Shown here piece by piece: positions 52,954-60,509 of a stretch of 64,000 nucleotides of DNA (position 1 is the stretch's first letter; the number at the start of each line of letters is the position of its first letter). The translations under genes and the position numbers were made by a program. The stretch lies in the NCBI RefSeq assembly GCF_009900715.1, contig NZ_JAAAJC010000006.1, forward strand, positions 76,916-140,915. Direction: 5' to 3'. Source of the DNA: Halococcus salsus. GTDB lineage: Archaea > Halobacteriota > Halobacteria > Halobacteriales > Halococcaceae. The notes under the pieces were generated by a model, which worked only from the letters and a program-made list of their open reading frames with translations, was not told the origin of the DNA and did no database searches.

Positions 52954-54111
52954 ATGAGCACGACCGTCGCGGTCATCGGGGCATCGATGACCCAGTTCGG
53001 CCAGCGCGACGCGTGGGTCCGTGACCTGCTCGCCGAGGCGGGGGAAGCCTGCCTCGACGACGCCGGCGTCGATCCCGGAGCCGTCGAGCACTGTTACGTC
53101 TCGAACATGGCCTCCGGCGAGTTCGAGGGGCAGACGGGGGTTCCGAACGCGCTCGCCCACGACCTGAACTGTCTGCCGGCCTACACCCAGCGGGTCGACC
53201 AGACGTCCTCGTCGGGTGGGGCGGGCATCTACGCCGCCTGGCAGTCGGTGGCCGCGGGCGCGAGCGACATGACCCTCCTCGTCGGCGGCGAGAAGATGAC
53301 CCACAAGACTACGCCCGAGGCGACGGACGTGATCGCCTCGCTCACCCACCCCGTCGAGTACAAACACGGCGTCACGCTCCCGAGCTTCGCGGGTCTCACG
53401 GCGCGGCTCTACCTCGACACCTACGACGCGCCGCGCGAGAGTCTGGGGAAAGTGGCCGTCAAAAATCACAAGAACGGGGTCGACAATCCCCACGCCCAGT
53501 TCCGCAAGGAGGTCGACCTGGAGACGGTGCTGGAGAGCCCGGTGGTCGCCGACCCGCTCCGGCTCTACGACTTCTGTCCCATCACCGACGGGAGCGCGGC
53601 GCTGCTGTTCTGTCCCGAGTCCGTCGCGCGCGAGTACACCGACGACTACGCCGTGATTTCGGGTATCGGCGGCGCGACGGACACCCACGTGGTCCACGAG
53701 CGTTCCGACCCTACGACGATGGGCGGCGTGGTCGAATCCGGCGCGACGGCCTACGAGATGAGCGGCTACGGTCCCGACGACATTGACGTCGCCGAACTCC
53801 ACGACATGTTCACGATCCTCGAGTTCCTCCAGATGGAGGGGCTGGACTTCGCCGAGCAGGGTGAGGCGTGGCAAGCGATCGAGGACGGCACCACCGAACG
53901 CGACGGCGACCTCCCGATCAACACCTCGGGCGGGCTGAAGTCGAAGGGCCACCCGCTCGGCGCGAGCGGGGTGGCCCAGGGCTACGAGATCTACAAACAG
54001 GTCATGGGCGACGCGGGGCCGCGGCAGGTGGACGCGGACGTGGGGCTCGCGTGTAACGTGGGCGGGTTCGGGAACTGTGTCATCACCACGATCATGGAGG
54101 CGGGCGCATGA
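52954..54111 (+). CDS. Beta-ketothiolase alpha-like subunit, Ser-type (BktB-like)
   Basis: A 385-residue archaeal SCP2-type thiolase. At the position of the usual nucleophilic cysteine the sequence reads Q-T-S-S-S-G-G, so Ser85 stands there. The catalytic His is in K-G-H-P-L-G-A-S-G near residue 330, and L-A-C-N-V-G-G-F-G closes the chain near 368. Haloarchaeal BktB-type ketothiolases are described as using a Ser-His-His triad and needing an OB-fold beta subunit, which matches the next gene. It would condense acyl-CoA with acetyl-CoA for PHA-type polymers; a degradative role is also possible. Confidence 0.82.
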   Translation: MSTTVAVIGASMTQFGQRDAWVRDLLAEAGEACLDDAGVDPGAVEHCYVSNMASGEFEGQTGVPNALAHDLNCLPAYTQRVDQTSSSGGAGIYAAWQSVAAGASDMTLLVGGEKMTHKTTPEATDVIASLTHPVEYKHGVTLPSFAGLTARLYLDTYDAPRESLGKVAVKNHKNGVDNPHAQFRKEVDLETVLESPVVADPLRLYDFCPITDGSAALLFCPESVAREYTDDYAVISGIGGATDTHVVHERSDPTTMGGVVESGATAYEMSGYGPDDIDVAELHDMFTILEFLQMEGLDFAEQGEAWQAIEDGTTERDGDLPINTSGGLKSKGHPLGASGVAQGYEIYKQVMGDAGPRQVDADVGLACNVGGFGNCVITTIMEAGA

Positions 54112-54506
54112 GCGACCCCGACCACGACGCCGACGCGGATTCGGCACACGCGATGGAAGCCGCACGGTACGCCGACGGCTCGCTGACGTACCCCCCGCAC
54201 CCGATCGGGCCGGACGGCAGCGAGCCCGTCGACCGGGTGGACCTGAGCGAGCACACCGCCCGGATCGTGACCTGGACGACCAGCACCGCGCCGCCGCCCG
54301 GCGTCGAGGGACCGAACCACCTCGCGATCGTCGAGTTCGACGTCGACGGGGAGTCGGTGCGCGCGCTCGGCCAGCTCACGACCGACGACGTCGCGATCGG
54401 TGACGAGGTCGCCCCCGTCTACGCCGAGCAGCTCCGCGACCCCGAGGCCGGGATCCGCGAACCGGAGAGCCAGGACTGGGACGGCTACCGGTTCGAACCC
54501 GTCTGA
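54108..54506 (+). CDS. OB-fold (DUF35-type) beta subunit of the thiolase
   Basis: A 132-residue protein with the DUF35 C-terminal OB-fold (about 50-115: A-R-I-V-T-W-T-T-S-T-A-P-P-P-G then D-E-V-A-P-V-Y). Related proteins usually start with a rubredoxin-like zinc ribbon; here no cysteine pair is present (Y-A-D-G-S-L-T-Y-P-P-H-P-I-G instead), so the ribbon is lost. Overlap of four bases with the thiolase supports a thiolase/OB-fold complex. It bridges CoA substrate channels in related complexes. Confidence 0.78.
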   Translation: MSDPDHDADADSAHAMEAARYADGSLTYPPHPIGPDGSEPVDRVDLSEHTARIVTWTTSTAPPPGVEGPNHLAIVEFDVDGESVRALGQLTTDDVAIGDEVAPVYAEQLRDPEAGIREPESQDWDGYRFEPV

Positions 54507-54842
54507 CCTCGCGCGACGGCCGAATCGGACCGTGACCCATCCGGCGGTGCGGTCGGCGGTTGGAATGTGGTGGTGGTGCGGTCGACGGTTGGAATGCGGT
54601 GGCGCGCGCTCGCGGTCGGTGTGAGTGATGACGAACACCGACCGCGAACACCGTGCGAGGGATGAACGATGCGAGGGCGAAGCCCGAGCGGAGTGAATCG
54701 GCTGGGGAGGTATGTGGCCGGTGCGGGGCGGTTGCGGAGTGGTTTGCGGTTCTCAGTTGTACCGGGCGAGAGTCGGTAGCGCTTCGAGTAGGGACCACCC
54801 ACCCTCGACCGAAAACGAAGAGACCTAGTCGACTCCGTTCGC
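54507..54842. repeat. Intergenic region with tandem 29-base repeat and 11-bp inverted repeat
   Basis: This 336-base convergent gap holds no gene. A 29-base unit occurs twice in tandem (54546-54574 and 54575-54603) with two differences. Next, CGCGGTCGGTG (54611-54621) and CACCGACCGCG (54636-54646) form an 11-bp perfect inverted repeat with a 14-base loop, able to act as hairpin or bidirectional terminator. The minus strand of 54650-54770 has CCACTCCGCAACCGCCCCGC-like words shared with repeat copy B, suggesting a distant relative of the same family in reverse orientation. Confidence 0.55.
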
Positions 54843-55520
54843 CTACTGGTCCTCGTCGTTGTCGTTGTCGTCGTTTCCATCCCGTCCACCGTTTCGCTCG
54901 TTCTCCTCGTCGATCGCGTCGTGGATCGAATCCAGTTCGGCGTCCACGTCGATGGTGACGCCCTCGTCCGCACCCGACTCGGAGTCCTCGTCCGGATCCC
55001 ACGGGTCACGACCCCCGTCGTCCCGGTCGTCGCGGGACGGGGTCCGTCGATCCGACCGGCGCTCGGCCTCGCGGAGGCGGTCGTCGATCTCGGTACGAAG
55101 TGCGCGGGCGTCGTCGAGGAGGGTGCTGGCTTCGGGGTTCTCGGGGCGGCCTTCGAGCGCGCCCTGGAGGTCGACGAGCGCGTCGTCGAGGCGGTCGAGT
55201 GCGCCGCGGCTGAGGGTTTCGGTGTGTGCGCGCGCCTCGCGGCTCCGACCCCGGACCTCGTCGCCGGCGCGGGCGAGTCGGAGCGCACCCTGGAACGCTT
55301 CGAGCGCGCGGATGTTGGCCTCGAGGACCGCGATCACGGCCGGTATCGCGAGTTCGTCGGTGAACCGGAGGACCTCGCCCGGCGTCGGCGGTCGCGGCAG
55401 GCCGAGCGGGCCGCGCGGCGGCTCGGACGCGCGGTCGAGTTCGTCGCGGAGGTCGGCGAGCGTCGTCGAGAGCTCCCCGGCGAGGCGCTCCATCTCGCGG
55501 TCGCGGTCGGCGTCGGTCAT
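54843..55520 (-). CDS. DUF7547-like acidic coiled protein
   Basis: A 225-residue soluble protein. The first 150 residues are helical, with heptad-like stretches (L-A-D-L-R-D-E-L-D-R, L-D-R-L-D-D-A-L-V-D-L), a P-x-P loop (L-P-R-P-P-T-P-G) and a conserved E-V-L-R-F-T-D-E. The last 70 residues are nearly all D, E, R and G, likely disordered. I recall this as the haloarchaeal DUF7547 family; function unknown. Confidence 0.65.
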   Translation of the reverse strand: MTDADRDREMERLAGELSTTLADLRDELDRASEPPRGPLGLPRPPTPGEVLRFTDELAIPAVIAVLEANIRALEAFQGALRLARAGDEVRGRSREARAHTETLSRGALDRLDDALVDLQGALEGRPENPEASTLLDDARALRTEIDDRLREAERRSDRRTPSRDDRDDGGRDPWDPDEDSESGADEGVTIDVDAELDSIHDAIDEENERNGGRDGNDDNDNDEDQ

Positions 55521-55621
55521 ACACCCCGTTGGGGTCGCACGGCAAAAAGACCGGGGCGCGACGGTCGATTCGGCGACGACGCGGCGAGAGTTCGATCCGA
55601 ACGATCCACACGAACGTACAC

Positions 55622-55636
55622 TGATAACACTTATCA
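55622..55636. promoter_or_regulatory. TGATAA-CAC-TTATCA palindrome
   Basis: A perfect 6-bp inverted repeat with three-base spacer, about 61-75 bases before the small gene at 55697 and 30-43 bases before the leader ORF ATG at 55665. It may be a regulator site or overlap the TATA box. Confidence 0.4.
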
Positions 55637-55664
55637 CGGTGTGGGTTCTCGTGACGGTATCGAC

Positions 55665-55700
55665 ATGGAACCTATCGCTGCCCGCCCCCCAACGAAATGA
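55665..55700 (+). CDS. Possible 11-codon leader ORF
   Basis: ATG at 55665 opens M-E-P-I-A-A-R-P-P-T-K and ends in a TGA that overlaps the next ATG (ATGA). It sits about 29 bases after the TTATCA arm, the expected distance for a leaderless start. It could couple translation to the small gene that follows, or be the real transcript start only. Confidence 0.35.
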   Translation: MEPIAARPPTK

Positions 55701-55885
55701 GCACCGCACCACACGAATCGGCCGGCGCGACCGATTCGACCGACTCGACCGCCGACCCACCCGCGCTCACCGAACGCATCGTCGCCTTCGAACGCGAGGA
55801 CGACGCGGTCGTCCTCTACGACGAGCGCGAACACACCGCGTGGCTCCAGTCGAGCGGCGCGGTCGCCGTCACCGACGCCCGATAA
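55697..55885 (+). CDS. Small acidic protein (DUF7331-like)
   Basis: A 62-residue protein. The first 25 residues are Ser/Thr/Asp-rich; the remainder (I-V-A-F-E-R-E-D-D-A-V-V-L-Y-D then T-A-W-L-Q-S) looks like a small beta-hairpin unit. Similar short haloarchaeal proteins are known (I recall DUF7331) with no function. The ATG overlaps the preceding mini-ORF by four bases. Confidence 0.55.
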   Translation: MSTAPHESAGATDSTDSTADPPALTERIVAFEREDDAVVLYDEREHTAWLQSSGAVAVTDAR

Positions 55886-55982
55886 CCGTCGGTTTCCTCA
55901 CCGCTCCGTCCGTACCATCGACCCGAGAACCCGAGCGGTCGCTACCCCTCTGTCGCCACCGTCGAGTGCGGTCGGGCCTCAG

Positions 55983-56540
55983 TCACGACCCGACGGCCCG
56001 CCGCCACGACCCGAGCCAGTTCCAGAGGGTTCCGAGCCCGGGCCGGCCGTCGCGAACCCAGACCGCGAGCGCGAGGCCGACGAGCGCGAACTGGAACCAC
56101 GCGTACGGCGTGAGCTCCATCGTGGCGAACCGTTCGAGGAAGCCGATCCCCGGTTCGGGGGTCGGGAGTGGAAGCAGCGGCCAGCCGAGGGAGGCCAGGT
56201 CCCGGAAGTCGCCGGCGAGCAGCGGGGCGATCGCGTCGGTCGCGAGGTGGGTCGCGTAGCCGACGGCGAACGCGACCGCCAGCCGGGTTCGGTCCCGACG
56301 ACGCGCGACCAGCCAGACGAGCCCACAGACCACGAGCGCGGTGAGCGAGGAGTGGGCCAACGATCGGCCGCTCGGGAGCACGCCGAACGACCACGCGAGC
56401 GGTTTGTCCACGAGGTCCGGGAACTGCGTCCCGAAGACGACGGCGAGCGCGGCCTCGCCGGTCGGCGGTCGGTCGGTTCGCCGGCGCGCGAGACCGGTGT
56501 AGACGAGATAGCCGACGGCGAGGTGTCCCCACGGCCACAT
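55983..56540 (-). CDS. YdjM-like membrane metal-dependent hydrolase, second paralogue
   Basis: A 185-residue paralogue of the protein at 46827-47426. Shared motifs are W-G-H-L-A-V-G-Y at the start, F-G-T-Q-F-P-D-L-V-D-K-P near residue 36-47, and G-Y-A-T-H-L-A-T-D near 92-100. Hydrophobic helices are at about 5-20, 60-80, 82-98 and 145-165. The conserved His/Asp set probably binds metal. It is divergent from dgcN, 107 bases away. Confidence 0.78.
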   Translation of the reverse strand: MWPWGHLAVGYLVYTGLARRRTDRPPTGEAALAVVFGTQFPDLVDKPLAWSFGVLPSGRSLAHSSLTALVVCGLVWLVARRRDRTRLAVAFAVGYATHLATDAIAPLLAGDFRDLASLGWPLLPLPTPEPGIGFLERFATMELTPYAWFQFALVGLALAVWVRDGRPGLGTLWNWLGSWRRAVGS

Positions 56541-56647
56541 TGGGTCGGCTACTCGACTGGCGGACTTACGGGCTTCGAACCGACGTCGGGCGGAACCGGG
56601 CCGTCGAATGGTCGAGGTTTATGGTCCCGGTTCGCCTCGCGTCGAGT

Positions 56648-57658
56648 ATGGCTACCGTCCTGCTCGCCCACGAGAAGTTCCCCCACCGCGCGAAGACCGC
56701 CGTCAGCATCCTCCGGTACGCCGACGACGACGTGGTCGCGGTGCTCGACCGCGCGAACGCCGGTCGGTCGGTCCACGACTTCCTGCCCGACGTCCAGGAC
56801 GCACCGATCGTCTCGGGGATGGACGAGGTCGAGCGCTGTGACGAACTGATCATTGGGATCGCGCCGATCGGCGGTGGCTTCGAGGACTCCTGGCGCGCGG
56901 ACGTCCGAACGGCGCTCGAACGCGGCTGTGACGTCACCGCGGGGCTCCACTCCTTCCTCAACGACGATGAGGAGTTCCGGGAACTCGCCGACGAACACGG
57001 CTGTGAGCTCACCGACGTCCGGAATCCACCCGACGACCTCGGCGTGAGCGAGGGCCGCGCGGGCGAGGTCGACGCCGAGGTGATCCTCACCGTGGGCACG
57101 GACTGCTCGGTGGGGAAGATGACGGTCGCGCGCGAACTCTACGAGGCCGCCCGCGAGCGCGGCGAGGACGCGGCGTTCATCCCCACGGGCCAGACCGGGA
57201 TCATGATCGAGGGCTGGGGGAACCCGATCGACCGCGTGGTGAGCGACTTCACCGCGGGCGCGGTCGAGGAGATGATACTCGAACGCGCGGACCACGACTA
57301 CCTCTTCGTCGAGGGCCAGGCTTCGATCGTCCACCCGGCCTACTCGGCGGTGACCTGCGGGATCCTCCACGGCGCGATGCCGGACGAGCTCGTACTCTGT
57401 CACGAGGCGGGCCGCGAGACGATCCACGGCTACGAGCACATCGAGATCCCGCCGTTGCCGACCTACGTCGAACGCTACGAGTCGTTCGCCGAACCCGTCC
57501 ACGAGACCGAGGTCGTCGCGGGCGCGCTCAACACCCGGAGCCTCGAAACCGACGAGGGAGCCCGGAGCGCGGTCGGAGCCTACACCGAAGCCCTCGACGT
57601 GCCGGCCACCGACCTCCTCCGGTTCGGCCCGGAGGGGGTGCTGGAGGCGGTGCTGTGA
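56648..57658 (+). CDS. dgcN: DUF1611 protein, DgcN-like
   Basis: A 336-residue DUF1611 protein. The C-terminal P-loop domain has V-G-T-D-C-S-V-G-K-M-T near residues 149-159; the N-terminal part is a Rossmann-like domain with G-I-A-P-I-G-G near 72. DUF1611 members paired with an enolase-superfamily gene are described in bacteria as DgcN, D-glutamate N-acetyltransferase. The same pairing occurs here, with a four-base overlap (GTGA) to dgcA. Its exact reaction in an archaeon is an inference. Confidence 0.8.
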   Translation: MATVLLAHEKFPHRAKTAVSILRYADDDVVAVLDRANAGRSVHDFLPDVQDAPIVSGMDEVERCDELIIGIAPIGGGFEDSWRADVRTALERGCDVTAGLHSFLNDDEEFRELADEHGCELTDVRNPPDDLGVSEGRAGEVDAEVILTVGTDCSVGKMTVARELYEAARERGEDAAFIPTGQTGIMIEGWGNPIDRVVSDFTAGAVEEMILERADHDYLFVEGQASIVHPAYSAVTCGILHGAMPDELVLCHEAGRETIHGYEHIEIPPLPTYVERYESFAEPVHETEVVAGALNTRSLETDEGARSAVGAYTEALDVPATDLLRFGPEGVLEAVL

Positions 57659-58707
57659 GCCTCGAAACGGAGTTCGAACGGGTCTCGCTCGACCTCGCGA
57701 ACGCGTTCACCATCGCGCGCGGTACCCAAGAGGTCGCCGAGAACGTGGTCGTTCGGGTCTCGGACGGCGAGCACACCGGCATCGGCGGGGCCGCCCCCTC
57801 GCGACACTACGGCGAGACCGCCGACACCGTCGAGACCGTGCTGCCGGAGCTGCTCGCGGTCGTCGAGGAGATCGACGACCCGCACGCCCTCGCACGCGTC
57901 GAGCGCCGGCTCCGCGAGGTCGTCACCCGGAACCCCGCCGCGCGGTGTGCGGTGTCGACGGCGCTCCACGACCTCGCCGCGAAACGCCTCGACCTCCCAC
58001 TGTATCGCTACTGGGGGCTCGACCCGGCGAGGACCGTCCCGACCTCGTTCACGATCGGGCTCGACACGCTGGAGCGGATCGCGGAGAAGACCGAGCACGC
58101 GGTGGACGCGGGCTACCAGATACTGAAGGTCAAGCTCGGCACCGACCGCGACCGCGCGGTCGTCGAGACGGTGCGCGAGGCCGCCCCCGACGCCCGGATC
58201 CGTGTCGACGCCAACGAGGCGTGGACCCCACACGAGGCGGTCGAGAAGATCGAGACCTGTCGGGAGTTCGGGGTGGAGTTCGTCGAACAGCCCGTTCCCG
58301 CCGAGAACCCCGCCGGGCTCGAATACGTCCACGAGCGCGCCGCCCTCCCGATCGCCGCCGACGAGTCGTGTGTGAACCCGGACGACGTGCCCGAACTCGT
58401 CGGCCGGGCCGACATCGCCAACATCAAACTCATGAAGTGTGGCGGCCTCCGAGCGGCGCGCCGGATGATCCACACGGCACACACGAACGGCCTCGAGGTC
58501 ATGCTCGGTTGTATGGTCGAGTCCAACGCCGCGATCGCCGGGGCCCACCACCTCGTCCCCGCGATCGAGTACGCCGACCTCGACGGCTCGCTGTTGCTCG
58601 CGAGCGATCCCTACGACGGCGTTCCCGTCTCGGCGGGCGAGATCGACCTCGCGAGCCTCGACCGTCCGGGGACTGGCGCGCGTCTCGCGGCCGACTGCGG
58701 TCCGTAG
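57655..58707 (+). CDS. dgcA: Enolase-superfamily epimerase, DgcA/dipeptide-epimerase type
   Basis: A 350-residue muconate-lactonizing/dipeptide-epimerase-like enzyme. The barrel has K-V-K-L-G-T near 158 (KxK catalytic pair), metal ligands in V-D-A-N-E-A-W near 182, F-V-E-Q-P near 209, and D-E-S near 238, with the second-half Lys in N-I-K-L-M-K near 258. Adjacent to DUF1611, it is likely DgcA of the D-glutamate/N-acyl amino acid pathway; classical L-Ala-D/L-Glu epimerase is the alternative. GTG start overlaps dgcN. Confidence 0.82.
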   Translation: MSLETEFERVSLDLANAFTIARGTQEVAENVVVRVSDGEHTGIGGAAPSRHYGETADTVETVLPELLAVVEEIDDPHALARVERRLREVVTRNPAARCAVSTALHDLAAKRLDLPLYRYWGLDPARTVPTSFTIGLDTLERIAEKTEHAVDAGYQILKVKLGTDRDRAVVETVREAAPDARIRVDANEAWTPHEAVEKIETCREFGVEFVEQPVPAENPAGLEYVHERAALPIAADESCVNPDDVPELVGRADIANIKLMKCGGLRAARRMIHTAHTNGLEVMLGCMVESNAAIAGAHHLVPAIEYADLDGSLLLASDPYDGVPVSAGEIDLASLDRPGTGARLAADCGP

Positions 58708-58709
58708 TA

Positions 58710-58718
58710 TTATATAAG
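58710..58718 (+). promoter_or_regulatory. TATA box for the universal stress protein gene
   Basis: TTATATAAG is a strong archaeal TATA box, centred 25 bases before the ATG at 58739, just after the dgcA stop. Confidence 0.65.
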
Positions 58719-58738
58719 GGTAGTGGGTATCGTTGGGT

Positions 58739-59194
58739 ATGGCACTCGAAACCGTCGTGCTGGCGGTCGGACCGGGCGACGCCGAACGTATCGACGAACT
58801 CGCCGAGACCACGATCGACATCGTCGGGTCGTCGGGCGCATCGGTCGTGCTCGGGCACGTCTTCACCGAGGACGAGTACGCGAACACCGTCGAGAGTCTT
58901 GGGTTCGACGCCGGTGGCGAGGTCACGCCGAACCGCGTCGCGGCGCGTCACGCCACGATCCGCGAGCTCGCCGACCGGCTCGAGGCCGCGGGTATCGAGT
59001 ACTCCGTCGGCGGGGCGGTCGGCAACCACGGCGACAGCATCATCGGGCTCGCCGAGGAGGCCGACGCCGACCTCGTGGTCGTCGGTGGGCGGCAGCGCTC
59101 GCCGACCGGCAAGGCGGTGTTCGGATCGACGGCCCAGAAGGTGATGCTCTCGGCCCCGTGCCCGGTGACGTTCGTCCGGGCCAACAGCGAGTAG
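58739..59194 (+). CDS. Universal stress protein (UspA family)
   Basis: A 151-residue UspA-fold protein. The nucleotide-binding end contains D-L-V-V-V-G-G near 110 and G-S-T-A-Q-K-V-M near 128; the N-terminal strand T-V-V-L-A-V-G starts the fold, with G instead of the usual Asp at the phosphate site. Length is typical. It probably binds ATP or another nucleotide and responds to stress. It has its own strong TATA box. Confidence 0.85.
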   Translation: MALETVVLAVGPGDAERIDELAETTIDIVGSSGASVVLGHVFTEDEYANTVESLGFDAGGEVTPNRVAARHATIRELADRLEAAGIEYSVGGAVGNHGDSIIGLAEEADADLVVVGGRQRSPTGKAVFGSTAQKVMLSAPCPVTFVRANSE

Positions 59195-59333
59195 CGCGGT
59201 CGGTTCGGAACCGTGGTCGTCGAGCGTGTGGGTCCTAGAGGGACGGCCGACATGGTCGTTCGATAGGCTTTTCGTTCGCTCCGATCCGGTACCAGAACGG
59301 TATTCTTACGGTCACGGTGTGGATAGGAGTGAT

Positions 59334-60428
59334 ATGTCCTCCACGTCCCCGAAGATCGGGATCATCGGTCTCGGGAACATCGGCCGATTTCATGCCGATA
59401 GACTCGTCGACCACGGGGCCGATATCGTCGGCGGGGTCGATATCAACCCCGACGCCCGCACCGCCTTCGCCGACGCCTACGCAACGAGCGCTTACGAGAA
59501 GGCCGACGAACTGTTCGCCGAGGCCGAGGGGGTCGTGGTCGGTACGCCGAACCGGTACCACGAGGAGTACGCCACGATGGCGCTGGAGTCGAACACGAAC
59601 GTGTTGCTCGAAAAACCGCTCGCACACACCATCGAGAGCGCGGAGGCGATCGCCGAGGCCGCCGCCGACAGCGAGGCGTTCGTGATGACGGGCTTCGAGA
59701 ACCGCTTCGCCAACTCCGTCGAGGTGCTGAAGGGGTTCCAGCGCGACGGCCGGTTCGGCACCGCTCACCACGTCGAGGCCAACTACATCCGCCGGCGGGG
59801 GATCCCGGGCCGGGGGTCGTGGTTCACGAGTCAGGCCTCCTCGGGCGGCGGGTCACTGATCGATATCGGCGTCCACGCCATCGACCTCGCGCTCTACTTC
59901 CTGGACTTCCCCGAGGTCGTGGAGGTCTCGGCCACCACGCGCTCGTCGTTCGGGTCACGCGAGGACTACGCCTACATCGATATGTTCGGCGAGGACCTCG
60001 GCCCGGGCGAGTTCGACGTCGACGACTCCGTGACCGCGTTCATCAGATGTGCGAACGGCGCGACCGTCTCGCTCGAAGCCGCGTGGGCCACCAACCGCCC
60101 CACGAACCACGAGTTCATGCTCCGCGGCAGCGACGCCGGGGCCTGCTTCGACCGGAGCGAGGACACCCTCAAGATCTACGAGAGCGGGAAGAAGGGGACC
60201 GACCACCTCGCGGACACCGACATCACCACTCGGACGAACGACTCGATGGCGGCCGAGCAGGCGGCGTTTCTGGAGGCCGTCGAGAGCGGAACCCCGCCCG
60301 AGATGAACACGCTCGAACAGGGGATGGTCGTCCAGCGCGTCATCGACGCGATCTATCGCTCCTCGGAGAACGGCCGGGCGATCCGGCTCGACGGGGCGAG
60401 CCACGACGCGGCCGTCGAACTCGACTGA
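59334..60428 (+). CDS. Gfo/Idh/MocA-family oxidoreductase
   Basis: A 364-residue NAD(P)-dependent sugar or inositol dehydrogenase-like enzyme. The Rossmann motif is G-L-G-N-I-G-R-F-H near residues 13-21, and E-K-P-L-A near 98-102 supplies the catalytic Lys. The C-terminal domain has D-I-G-V-H-A-I-D near 183-190. A GGAG Shine-Dalgarno-like sequence lies seven bases before the ATG at 59334. A sugar-phosphate isomerase-like gene further downstream (62870) may act in the same pathway. Confidence 0.85.
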   Translation: MSSTSPKIGIIGLGNIGRFHADRLVDHGADIVGGVDINPDARTAFADAYATSAYEKADELFAEAEGVVVGTPNRYHEEYATMALESNTNVLLEKPLAHTIESAEAIAEAAADSEAFVMTGFENRFANSVEVLKGFQRDGRFGTAHHVEANYIRRRGIPGRGSWFTSQASSGGGSLIDIGVHAIDLALYFLDFPEVVEVSATTRSSFGSREDYAYIDMFGEDLGPGEFDVDDSVTAFIRCANGATVSLEAAWATNRPTNHEFMLRGSDAGACFDRSEDTLKIYESGKKGTDHLADTDITTRTNDSMAAEQAAFLEAVESGTPPEMNTLEQGMVVQRVIDAIYRSSENGRAIRLDGASHDAAVELD

Positions 60429-60509
60429 AACCGGTCCCGTTCGTCGAACCGAACGAGCGCGGCGATACCCAACGGTTTTCCGCCCCACGATGGTAGCCTT
60501 CCCAACAGG

